Of a stretch of 64,000 nt of DNA, positions 46,388 to 57,548 are shown in pieces. The notes under the pieces are model-generated. The model saw only the letters and a program-made list of their open reading frames with translations, had not been told where the DNA came from and ran no database searches. The position numbers and the translations under genes are program-made. The stretch lies in assembly GCA_000017645.1 (NCBI GenBank), contig CP000781.1, forward strand, positions 2,529,501 through 2,593,500. The letters run 5' to 3'. Each line of letters starts with the position of its first letter. Within the stretch, counting starts at the first letter, position 1. This stretch comes from Xanthobacter autotrophicus Py2 (GTDB lineage Bacteria; Pseudomonadota; Alphaproteobacteria; Rhizobiales; Xanthobacteraceae).

Positions 46388-47218
46388 ATGGCCCATAATC
46401 GTGGGAAAGACGATCACGGGAAAGACGACGATGCCGGCGGGAAAGAACCGCTGACGCGCAAGGAGTATGAGCGCGAGCTCAAGGTGCTGCACGCGGAGCT
46501 GGTGAAGCTCCAGCTGTGGGTGAAGCATACCGGCGCCAAGGTCTGCATCGTTTTCGAGGGGCGCGACGGAGCCGGCAAGGGCGGCGTCATCAAGGCGATC
46601 CTGGAGCGGGTGAGCCCCCGCATCTTCCGGGTAATGGCGTTGCCGCCGCCCACCGAGCGTGAAAAGTCGCAGATGTTCATCCAGCGCTACCTGCCGCTTC
46701 TACCGGCAGCAGGCGAGATCATCATCTTCGACCGCTCCTGGTACAACCGCGCCGGGGTCGAGCGTGTCATGGGCTTCTGCACGGAGGACCAGGCGAAGAA
46801 GTTCCTTGCCACGGCCCCCTTCGTGGAAAAGGCGATCGTCGAATCCGGCGTCATCTTTCTCAAATACTGGCTGGAGGTCTCCGAGGAGGAACAGACACGG
46901 CGCATGGAGAGCCGCATCGACGATCCACGCAAGGTGTGGAAGCTTTCGCCGATGGATCTCGAATCCTATTCGCGCTGGTACGACTACTCGCGCGCGCGGG
47001 ACGAGATGTTCGAAGCGACTGACACCCAGTGGGCGCCCTGGTTCGTCGCCCGGTCGAACGACAAGAAGCGGGCGCGGTTGAACATCATTTCCCACCTGCT
47101 CTCGCGCATCCCCTACGAGGACGTGCCGCTGGAGAAGATCAAGCTGCCCAAGCGCCAGAAGTCCCACGACTATGTGGAGGCGGACTACGCTCGCCACCGG
47201 GTGCCGGAGCGGTTCTGA
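46388..47218 (+). CDS. ppk2: polyphosphate kinase 2, class I
   Basis: A 276-residue PPK2 with one kinase domain. Walker A is VFEGRDGAGKGGVIKAI, the lid region includes RVMALPPPTEREKSQ, and Walker B is IIIFDRSWYNRAGVERVMGF. Class I enzymes use polyphosphate to convert nucleoside diphosphates to triphosphates. A short Lys/Asp-rich N-terminal tail precedes the domain. GGGAGGA precedes the ATG. It is likely co-transcribed with the unknown gene before it. Confidence 0.93.
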   Translation: MAHNRGKDDHGKDDDAGGKEPLTRKEYERELKVLHAELVKLQLWVKHTGAKVCIVFEGRDGAGKGGVIKAILERVSPRIFRVMALPPPTEREKSQMFIQRYLPLLPAAGEIIIFDRSWYNRAGVERVMGFCTEDQAKKFLATAPFVEKAIVESGVIFLKYWLEVSEEEQTRRMESRIDDPRKVWKLSPMDLESYSRWYDYSRARDEMFEATDTQWAPWFVARSNDKKRARLNIISHLLSRIPYEDVPLEKIKLPKRQKSHDYVEADYARHRVPERF

Positions 47219-47239
47219 GCTTTCGCCCGGCGGCGGGTG

Positions 47240-48478
47240 TCAGGGCCGGCCGGCGGCCGGCGCCGCATCCGCCGAGGCTTCGCGCTGCGTCTTCAGGTCG
47301 AGGGCGTAGGACGCGATGGCGAGGGCAAGCCCCGCCGTGGCGATGGTGGCGCCCATGAAGGGCAGGTCCGCATAGGGCAGTCCGGCGGTGAGCGCGAGGC
47401 CCCCGGCCCAGGCGCCGATGGCGTTGCCGAAGTTGAACGCGCCCTGGTTGAGGGTGGAGGCAAGGTTTGGCGCTTTCGCCGCCTCGCTCACCACCCGCGA
47501 CTGCAATGGCGCGATGAGGGCGAAGGCGAGCACGCCCCAGACGAACAGGGTCAGCGCCGCCGGCACCACCGCGTGGCTGGTGAGCGCGAACGATGCCAAA
47601 AGCGGGATGATCACTGCGATGATGCCGATCACCGAGGGCATCAGACGCCAGTCGGCCAGCCAGCCGCCGAGGAAATTGCCGCAGGTGAGACCGACGCCGA
47701 ACAGCAGCAGCATCATCGTCACCCCCTGGGTGCTGATGCCGGTGACGTTCTGGAGGATCGGCGTGATGTAGGTGAACACGCTGAACAGGCTCGCCGACGA
47801 CACGATGCTCATGGCCATGGCGAACATCACCTGCGGGCTGCCCAGCGACTTCGCCTCCCGCTTGAGGTTCATGGGCGGCACCTCGATGGTGCGCGGCAGG
47901 AAGGCGGCCAGCGCCAGCGCGGCGGCGATGCCGATGCCGACCACCACGAAGAACGGGCTGCGCCAGCCCATGGCCTCGCCCAGCGCCGTCCCCGCCGGCA
48001 CCCCCAGCACGTTGGCCAGCGTCAGCCCCGCGAACATCATGGCGATGGCCTGCGCCTTGCGGCCCGGCAGCACGAGGGCGGACGCCACCACCGCGCCGAG
48101 GCCGAAGAAGGCGCCGTGGCACAATGCGGTGAGCACCCGCGCGCCCATGAGCAGCCAGTAGGATGGCGCGAGGGCGCACATGAGATTGCCGAGGATGAAG
48201 ACGCCCATCAGCACCAGAAGGGCCCTTCGCCGGTCCATGCGTGCCGTCGCCACCGCGAGGAAGGGCGAGCCGAAGGTGACCGACAGGGCGTAGCCCGTCA
48301 CCAGCAGGCCGGCTTGCGGAATGGTGACGTGAAGGTCGCCGGCCACCTGGGGCAAGAGGCCCATGATGACGAATTCGGTGGTGCCGATGCCGAAGGCGGC
48401 AGCGCCCAGCGCAAGCAGGGGCAGGCGGGGATTGCCGCGCACCGGAGCGGGCGACGGAGCGGAAGGCTGTGCGGCCAT
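47240..48478 (-). CDS. MFS transporter, AraJ/sugar-efflux (DHA1) type
   Basis: A 412-residue twelve-helix exporter. LALGAAAFGIGTTEFVIMGL in TM1 and GYALSVTFGSPFLAV are characteristic of the AraJ/YdhP/SotB group of drug and arabinose exporters, and ARMDRRRALL is the loop 2-3 motif. The GTG at 48487 is an alternative start. Substrate unknown. It converges on ppk2 with only 21 bases between the stops. Confidence 0.85.
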   Translation of the reverse strand: MAAQPSAPSPAPVRGNPRLPLLALGAAAFGIGTTEFVIMGLLPQVAGDLHVTIPQAGLLVTGYALSVTFGSPFLAVATARMDRRRALLVLMGVFILGNLMCALAPSYWLLMGARVLTALCHGAFFGLGAVVASALVLPGRKAQAIAMMFAGLTLANVLGVPAGTALGEAMGWRSPFFVVVGIGIAAALALAAFLPRTIEVPPMNLKREAKSLGSPQVMFAMAMSIVSSASLFSVFTYITPILQNVTGISTQGVTMMLLLFGVGLTCGNFLGGWLADWRLMPSVIGIIAVIIPLLASFALTSHAVVPAALTLFVWGVLAFALIAPLQSRVVSEAAKAPNLASTLNQGAFNFGNAIGAWAGGLALTAGLPYADLPFMGATIATAGLALAIASYALDLKTQREASADAAPAAGRP

Positions 48479-48756
48479 GACGATCACCGGATGGGGCGGA
48501 AGCCGGTTCGGGCGCAGGGCGCCGGATGATGAGCGTCAATTTATGCCGCAGTGCAGCAAAATCACCAAATGCATTTAAAGCCGGGCCGATGTCCGCCGAA
48601 TGCATGGCCTTTCGGGGCAGGCCGCACACCTGGAGCCTGGGGCGTGAGTATTGGACCGCAGTCTTGGACGAATGGAAGCCCCGCCGGTGGTGGCGTGCCA
48701 GGGGCGGGGCGTCACGCGGCGCGGGCGCCGCGGTATCGCTGAATCACATCAACTGC

Positions 48757-48999
48757 TCACATCAGCCGGCGCGGGGCATCCGGGACGAGCTTCATCGCGT
48801 CGGCGAAGGTCTCGAACGCCACCCAGGCCCGACGCTGGAGTTCGGGCAGGCGGGCGGCTTCCATCTGGTCGAGCAGCATCTCGGCATGCTCGCGCACCGG
48901 ATGCGAGCGGACAAAGCCGATGGCATCATCCAGCGACCGCAGGACAATGCAGGAGCCATCAACGCAGATCTTCAGCGGGCGACGGGCAGCTTCGAACAT
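48757..48999 (-). CDS. DUF982 protein
   Basis: An 80-residue protein of DUF982, a small family abundant in Rhizobiales with unknown function. It shows PLKICVDGSCIVLRSLDDAIGF and a C-terminal helix AWVAFETFADAMKLV. GGAGG lies close before the ATG at 48999. An EcfG-like promoter motif about 170 bases upstream points to general stress control. Confidence 0.85.
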   Translation of the reverse strand: MFEAARRPLKICVDGSCIVLRSLDDAIGFVRSHPVREHAEMLLDQMEAARLPELQRRAWVAFETFADAMKLVPDAPRRLM

Positions 49000-49168
49000 G
49001 GACGGTCCTCCGTATGGGTTGCAGCGCGTTGGCTACGTCTTCTTGTGTCGGCCAGCGCCGCTCTGCGCTTCCCGCATTCGGGGGAAGGATCCTCAGGTCT
49101 CGAACCTGAGCCTTAAGCCATGGCCGGAGAGCGGGCACGGAGGCTCCCGGAGCCCGCTCATCGGTGGA

Positions 49169-49193
49169 AACGCGGGCGGGCGTCGCCGGTTCC
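49169..49193 (-). promoter_or_regulatory. EcfG-type promoter motif (leftward)
   Basis: On the minus strand GGAAC (49193-49189), 16 bases, then CGTT (49172-49169). This exactly matches the consensus of the alphaproteobacterial general stress sigma factor EcfG. It would start transcription near 49162, about 160 bases before the DUF982 ATG. It lies in a 620-base divergent gap (49000-49619) without a gene. Confidence 0.6.
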
Positions 49194-49473
49194 CCGCTGT
49201 TCCATATTTTTTTGTGCCGCAACGCAGCGGGAATTTCGCTGCATCCTCCAAATTCGGGATGTGGCGCTCGCCGGGCTGTTTAGAACGGACTGCGTGCACG
49301 ATGCCCGCTCGGCAAAGCGCGCTCAGCCGGACGGCATTTCCCCGCGTGCCGTCCGGCTGCCCCATTTCTGGGGTTATATCTTTGGCATGGCTCGCGCGGC
49401 ACACCCGCTTGGCCTCGGCCAACCACCGAGGCTGATGGTCTCGGTCCTTCGGCCCTCCCTTCGCATCGGCAGC

Positions 49474-49498
49474 GGAACCGCCAAGCTTCAGCAGAGTT
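49474..49498 (+). promoter_or_regulatory. EcfG-type promoter motif (rightward), one mismatch
   Basis: GGAAC (49474-49478), 16 bases, AGTT (49495-49498) instead of CGTT. It lies 122 bases upstream of the trehalose synthase start. Trehalose genes are known members of EcfG regulons, so the placement is plausible. Confidence 0.45.
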
Positions 49499-49619
49499 GG
49501 ATGAAGCATGGCCTTCACGGCCACACCGAAACGCGACGGTTCAAGGATTGCCGTGCCCTTCTTTCCAGCCCCCCGTACTTGCCGCTCGACCCCGCTCCCC
49601 TCTCAAGGGAGGTTTCCGC

Positions 49620-52916
<3,297 letters not shown>

Positions 52917-53117
52917 TCGCCATGTCGGGCATGGGTTCGCGCGGTGGTGGGTGGCGCAGGACATCGACCACCGGGCTCCCCGTAGCCGCGGAGTGCTGAG
53001 GGGATCGGGCGGGGCGCGACGTCCCGCCCGCAGCAACTGGCAACGGTGGTTGTCCTGTCGGCCGGAGGGTGGCTGCATCCCGCGTCCCACGGACCCGTTC
53101 AGCCGCGCCTGCCCAAT
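52917..53117. other. intergenic, nothing recognised
   Basis: First part of a 586-base gap after the trehalose synthase fusion. No gene, hairpin or repeat I could defend. The middle of the gap holds the dehydrogenase remnant listed next and the last 240 bases lead into the DUF1269 gene. Confidence 0.45.
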
Positions 53118-53260
53118 TGCGGCGTGGTGGGCTACCGAGCGGAGCAGATCGCTACGGCTGGCCGGGTCGCGTTCGGCTTCGTGAATGCGCTCGCCTCCAT
53201 CGCTCTGACGGGCGGCGTCACCCCGGTGTTTGGCACCAACCCCATCGCCATCGATTCCGG
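53118..53260 (+). pseudogene. remnant of an Ldh2-family (malate/sulfolactate-type) dehydrogenase
   Basis: About 47 codons read VVGYRAEQIATAGRVAFGFV and then ALTGGVTPVFGTNPIAID. This is the core strand region of NAD-dependent Ldh2-family oxidoreductases, in which PLFGTNPIAFA is a hallmark. Nothing before or after in any frame continues the enzyme, whose normal length is about 340 residues. It is a small leftover of a deleted gene. Confidence 0.6.
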
Positions 53261-53502
53261 GCCACCCCCTGCATGCGCACGGCGGGTGCCGGCGTGGCGA
53301 TTCCGCTGGCCCTCAAACAAGCTGGAGGCGCCTGCACCCTGGCCGTGGGGCCGGCCCCAGGCGCGGCCGGCAGGTCTCTGTGAGGAACGGCGCGGCGGGC
53401 ATTCCCCGGCGATCGACGGGGGTTGCGTATCGCGCGGACATGCCCTGTATGGCGCTGTGGCGGGTCCGATACCAATCCGGATGCACTGCCTTGGAGGATG
53501 AC

Positions 53503-54000
53503 ATGGCTGACCTCGTTATCATTGCCTATGAGTCTGAGGCCAAAGCGGAGGCTGCCCGACAGGAGCTCCTGAAGCTCCAGAAGGAATATCTGATCGAACT
53601 GGGCGATGCCGTGGTGGCGGTCCGGCAGGAGGACGGCTCGATCAAGCTCAACCAGCTGTTGAACACCACGCTTGCGGGCGCTGCGTCGGGCGGCCTGTGG
53701 GGCGGCCTCGTCGGGCTGCTGTTCCTCAATCCGCTGCTGGGCATGGCCATCGGTGCCGGCGCGGGCGCCCTCGCCGGAAAGTTCACCGACGTGGGCATCA
53801 ACGACGACTTCATCAAGCAGGCCAGCTCGGCCCTCGGCCCGAATCAGGCGGCGCTGTGCGTGCTCGTCGGCAAGGTGACCGCGGACAAGGTAGTGGCCGA
53901 CATGGCCCAGTTCGGCGGCACCGTGCTTCAGACGAGCCTCTCCACCGAGCAGGAAGAAAAGCTCCAGGCTGCGCTCAGGGGTACGCCTCCCGCCGCGTGA
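53503..54000 (+). CDS. DUF1269 membrane-associated protein
   Basis: A 165-residue protein of DUF1269. It starts with a ferredoxin-like strand (ADLVIIAYESEAKAEAARQE), followed by a hydrophobic, Gly-rich hairpin (GLWGGLVGLLFLNPLLGMAIGAGAGAL as a whole lies at about residues 63-92) and a second soluble part (ALCVLVGKVTADKVVADM). The family is often seen near stress genes, and function is unknown. GGAGG lies seven bases before the ATG. Confidence 0.85.
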   Translation: MADLVIIAYESEAKAEAARQELLKLQKEYLIELGDAVVAVRQEDGSIKLNQLLNTTLAGAASGGLWGGLVGLLFLNPLLGMAIGAGAGALAGKFTDVGINDDFIKQASSALGPNQAALCVLVGKVTADKVVADMAQFGGTVLQTSLSTEQEEKLQAALRGTPPAA

Positions 54001-54049
54001 CCGGCCGGGCTGCCGCCGGAATGCGGCTGAGACGGCTCCGCGCGCCAGA

Positions 54050-54907
54050 TCAGGCGCGCGGCACCGCCAGAAGGTCCAGATGACCGATGGCGCAGGCCTC
54101 GGCAGCGGCGCGGTGGCGCGCCCAGTCCTGCGCCGTCGCCGCATCGACGCGACCGCTTTCCGCCGCCGCTGCGGCCGTGCCGGCGGCGAGCTTTTGGATC
54201 AGCGCCCGGTCGCCGGGAACGAGCCGCCACGGGCTCTGCGCCTGCCCCACCTCATAGCCCGCCCGCGCCAGCGCTGCGCCGAGCACCTGCGCGGCGTCCG
54301 GACCCAAGGCCGGGCCGAAGCCCTTGTCGATGCCCTGGTGGGCGCGAAAGCCCTCTGCGATGGCGGTGTCCGCCGCATGGGGCGGCGCCCAGGCATCCTG
54401 CCCGTCGCAGATGAGGGCGGCGTGGACGAGGATATCCGAGCCGGCCATCCCCTGCGCAAAGCGTTCGCACCAGTCCGCCGAGACCAGATCGTGGAACGCC
54501 GAGGCGGTGACCAGATGCGGCGCGAAGGCGCGCGGGGCGGCGGGATTGCTGGCAAGGTCGGCGATGGCGAAGTCCACGCGGATCTCGCGCGCACCCAGGA
54601 TGAGGACCAGCGTGTCGCCCGCCTCCCGCCAGGTGTCCGCGAAGGCCTTCAGGCGGGAGTGGGCGGCGGCGGCGAGGCTACCGTCGTGATCCATCAGCAC
54701 CCAGTGCTGGCGCAGCCCGAGGCGGGGCGCCAGCGCCCGGAGGTTCGATCCCGAGCCGGCTCCGAGATCGACGATGCGCTGCTCTTCCACATCTTCCAGA
54801 TGGCGGGCCAGCTCCGCCTCCAGGGCCATGTTGCGGGAGCGGTGGTCTGCCGGCTCACGCAGCGAGAGCCAGTCGTCAGAGAAGGTGGCGGGGGCGGGGA
54901 GGGTCAC
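54050..54907 (-). CDS. class I SAM-dependent methyltransferase of the PTPS-like cluster
   Basis: A 285-residue protein with a Rossmann SAM-binding motif I (RIVDLGAGSGSNLRALAPRL, about residues 43-62), an acidic residue after strand 2 (HWVLMDHDGSL), and LVTASAFHDLVSADW in the motif IV region. It would methylate a small molecule made by its neighbours. It starts at a GTG that overlaps the glycosyltransferase stop by 4 bases (GTGA), so translation is coupled. Last gene of the leftward cluster. Confidence 0.8.
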   Translation of the reverse strand: MTLPAPATFSDDWLSLREPADHRSRNMALEAELARHLEDVEEQRIVDLGAGSGSNLRALAPRLGLRQHWVLMDHDGSLAAAAHSRLKAFADTWREAGDTLVLILGAREIRVDFAIADLASNPAAPRAFAPHLVTASAFHDLVSADWCERFAQGMAGSDILVHAALICDGQDAWAPPHAADTAIAEGFRAHQGIDKGFGPALGPDAAQVLGAALARAGYEVGQAQSPWRLVPGDRALIQKLAAGTAAAAAESGRVDAATAQDWARHRAAAEACAIGHLDLLAVPRA

Positions 54908-55947
54908 GTGTGGCTCGTTTTTGCCAGCACCTGGCCGATCACGGCGGCGGTGTCGGCCCAGGAGGGCAGTTGCTGCCCGGCGGCGAAGGCCGCGTCGGCA
55001 AAGGCCCGGCGCCGGGCCGGATCGGCGATGAGGCTGCGCAGGGCCTCCGCGAAGGCCTCGGCATCGCCGGGGGGCACCTTGAGGCCGGCGCCGTCGGGCA
55101 CCGTCTCTCCCGCCGCGCCGCCGGTGGTGCAGACCACGGGCAGGCCGCGCCGCATGGCTTCCGCCAGCACCATGCCATAGCCCTCATAGAGCGAAGGATG
55201 CACGAAGATGTCGGCCTGCGCGTAGGCGGCATCGAGGTCGGCGCGATTGAGTTGGCCCAGCAGGCGGATGTTGCCGCGCGGAGCCACCGCCGCCCGCGCC
55301 GCCACCATCTCCGCCGTGGGGGGATCGAGATGGGCGGCACCGGCGATGGCGAGGGAGAAGTCGAGGTCGGCGATGCGGTCGAGGGCATCGAACAGGATGT
55401 CGTAGCCCTTGCGCGGGGTCAGCGAGCCCACGGCGATGAGGCGGGGCGGTTCGCCATCGGCGGGCACGCGGGCCATGGGCTCGGTGCCGGGCACCGCCAA
55501 TGTCAGGCGTTCCGGGGAAACGCCATAGCGCGCCACCAGGGTGCGGCCGGTCTCCGGGCTCACGGTGATCACCGCGTCCGCCGCCTTCAGCACCGCCTTT
55601 TCGCTCTGGAACAGGTGTTCGGCCAGCTCCGGGGACAGTCCCGTCTCCAGTGCCAGCGGATGATGCACCAAAGCGACGAGGCGCCGGCCCAGCGCCTTCA
55701 GCCGGTCCGCCGGCAGGGCGCCGAAGGCAAGTCCGTCGCCCAGCAGAATGGTCTCCGGCGGAGTCGCCGCGAGCCGGGCGAGGGCCGCCTCCACCTGGGC
55801 CCCGGACGGGGTGGGGAAGGCGCCGTCGAGGCTCAGGGGCGCGATGTCGAGGCCGGTGGCCGCAAGCTCGGCGATGACGCGCCGGTCATAGGCATAGCCC
55901 CCGGTGGGCGTGTCCAGCGGGCCGGGGTGGACGAAGGCGACGGGCAT
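54904..55947 (-). CDS. GT4-family glycosyltransferase of the PTPS-like cluster
   Basis: A 347-residue GT-B glycosyltransferase. The N-terminal domain begins VAFVHPGPLDTPTGGYAYDR; the C-terminal domain has RLIAVGSLTPRKGYDILFDA (Lys for the donor phosphate) and the EX7E motif in YEGYGMVLAEAMRRGLPVV. It transfers a sugar from a nucleotide donor. Its start is 6 bases after the stop of the PTPS-like gene, and it overlaps the methyltransferase gene. Acceptor unknown; a pterin-like compound is an inference from context. Confidence 0.87.
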   Translation of the reverse strand: MPVAFVHPGPLDTPTGGYAYDRRVIAELAATGLDIAPLSLDGAFPTPSGAQVEAALARLAATPPETILLGDGLAFGALPADRLKALGRRLVALVHHPLALETGLSPELAEHLFQSEKAVLKAADAVITVSPETGRTLVARYGVSPERLTLAVPGTEPMARVPADGEPPRLIAVGSLTPRKGYDILFDALDRIADLDFSLAIAGAAHLDPPTAEMVAARAAVAPRGNIRLLGQLNRADLDAAYAQADIFVHPSLYEGYGMVLAEAMRRGLPVVCTTGGAAGETVPDGAGLKVPPGDAEAFAEALRSLIADPARRRAFADAAFAAGQQLPSWADTAAVIGQVLAKTSHT

Positions 55948-55953
55948 AAGATC

Positions 55954-56385
55954 TCAGGACATAAGCTGGAGGGTGGCGTCGTCGGCGGCAAGGTCTGCCT
56001 CGAACCAGGCGCGGGCCACGTGGGATTCGTGCAGCGTGACGCGGATGCGGGCGAGCGCCTCGCTGCCCGCGCCCAGCTCGCCGGCGCGCGCGGCCTGGGC
56101 CATCTTGTCGAAGACGTGCCGGCACAGCACTTCCGTGGTGGTGTTGCGGCCGGCGAAGTCCGGCAACTCGTCGAGGTTCTTGTAGTTGAGCGGGCCGAGC
56201 ACAGCCTTGAGCGCGTCGTGGGCGCGGCCGATGTCCACCACCACCCCCTCCACCGTCAGCTCGCGGCGGTAGAAGGCCACGTCCACCACGAAGGTGGCGC
56301 CGTGCAGCGCCTGGGCGGGCCCAAACAGGGCGCCCTTGAAACTGTGGGCGATCATGATGTGCTCCCGCACCTCTACCGCATACAT
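55954..56385 (-). CDS. PTPS/QueD-fold protein with a substituted active site
   Basis: A 143-residue member of the 6-pyruvoyl-tetrahydropterin synthase fold. The ATG at 56385 has GGGAG upstream. Family marks are present: first zinc His in MIAHSFKG (H14), second in LHGATF (H28), and the pterin-anchoring Glu in NTTTEVLCRHVF (E85). However, the usual HGH is HGA (A30), the catalytic Cys position holds Ala (about A24), and the LDH Asp-His pair reads LNY (N67, Y68). It should therefore not be an ordinary QueD or PTPS, despite the automatic name it would receive. Confidence 0.8.
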   Translation of the reverse strand: MYAVEVREHIMIAHSFKGALFGPAQALHGATFVVDVAFYRRELTVEGVVVDIGRAHDALKAVLGPLNYKNLDELPDFAGRNTTTEVLCRHVFDKMAQAARAGELGAGSEALARIRVTLHESHVARAWFEADLAADDATLQLMS

Positions 56386-56438
56386 GCGTAACTCCCTTGG
56401 TGGGTTTCGGCGCGTGCCCGAAGGCGGTGGCATCGGCG

Positions 56439-57443
56439 TCACTTGTAGCGCACCACCGTCGCGATGCCTGCCGCCCCGTCCGCAAGGATACGCGGCAGGG
56501 CCTGCGGCAGATCGTCGAAGGCCACCTCCTCGGTGATGAGGGCGTCGAGGGCGGCGTCGTCGAGGAGCGCCAGCGCCTTTTCCAGTCGGCGCCGGTGGCT
56601 CCAGCGCGGCCGGCGGCCGGGGCTGACCATCCCCACCTGCGAGGAGACGATCTGCAGGCGCCGGTGGTGGAAGGCGCCGCCGAGCTGCGCAGTCACCCCC
56701 TTGTCGCCATACCAGCTCATCTCCACCACGCGGGCCTCGTCGCCGCAGCAGGCCAGCGCGGTGGCCAGCCCCGCGCCGCTGCCGCTGGTGTGGAAGACGA
56801 TGTCGGCGTCGGCCACCCCTTCACCCGTGGTCGCGAAGGCTGCGCCGAAGGACCGCGCCAGATCCGCGCGGCTTTCATCCGGATCGATGGCCGTCACCTC
56901 CGTCCCCGGCAGGCGGGCGGCAAGATAGGTGATCAGCAGGCCAACGAGGCCCGCCCCCACCACGACGATGCGATCGCCGGGGCCGGCACCGCCATCCCAC
57001 AGGGCGTTGAGGGCGGTTTCCATGTTGGCGGCAAGCGTCGCCCGGCGGGGCGGCAGGCCCTCCGGCAGAGGCGTCAGCAGGGATGCGGGAGCATTGAAAC
57101 GGGTCTGGTGCGGGGCGAGGGCGAAGACGAGGCGGCCCTCAAGCGCTTCGGGACCCGCCTCCACCCGGCCGACCGCGCAATAACCGTATTTTACCGGGAA
57201 GGGAAAGTCGCCCTGCTGCAACGGCGCGCGCATGCGGTCGCGGTGGACGGGATCGGTGAGGCCCTGGAACACGAGGCGTTCGGTGCCGCGGCTGATGGCG
57301 CTCCACACGGTGGCGACCTGCGCCGCGTCGGGGCCGGGGGGTGCCAGGTCTTCCGCGCGCAGGGCCGCAGTGCCGGGGCCGACGGTCCAGAGTGCCCGGC
57401 ACTCGGCGGATTTGAGACATTTTGACGCATCAAGGGCTGCCAT
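56439..57443 (-). CDS. MDR-family (alcohol dehydrogenase-like) oxidoreductase of the PTPS-like cluster
   Basis: A 334-residue medium-chain dehydrogenase/reductase. The N-terminal domain has SAISRGTERLVFQG and FPFPVKYGYCAVGRVE; the nucleotide-binding site is IVVVGAGLVGLLITYLAARL followed by an Asp (AIDPDESRADLA), favouring NAD. The catalytic zinc Cys/His pattern of ordinary alcohol dehydrogenases is not visible. The SRGTE segment recalls BchC-like relatives. First gene of the leftward cluster; 53 bases separate it from the PTPS-like gene. Confidence 0.82.
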   Translation of the reverse strand: MAALDASKCLKSAECRALWTVGPGTAALRAEDLAPPGPDAAQVATVWSAISRGTERLVFQGLTDPVHRDRMRAPLQQGDFPFPVKYGYCAVGRVEAGPEALEGRLVFALAPHQTRFNAPASLLTPLPEGLPPRRATLAANMETALNALWDGGAGPGDRIVVVGAGLVGLLITYLAARLPGTEVTAIDPDESRADLARSFGAAFATTGEGVADADIVFHTSGSGAGLATALACCGDEARVVEMSWYGDKGVTAQLGGAFHHRRLQIVSSQVGMVSPGRRPRWSHRRRLEKALALLDDAALDALITEEVAFDDLPQALPRILADGAAGIATVVRYK

Positions 57444-57548
57444 GCCGTCGCTTTCGTATAGCGCTTGCGGATACTGCCGTGGCCTTGCCGGCGGCGGGTG
57501 CGGGATGCGTTTTCAGCCTTGAGCCGGGTCCGGCAGTTGGAGCTATGC

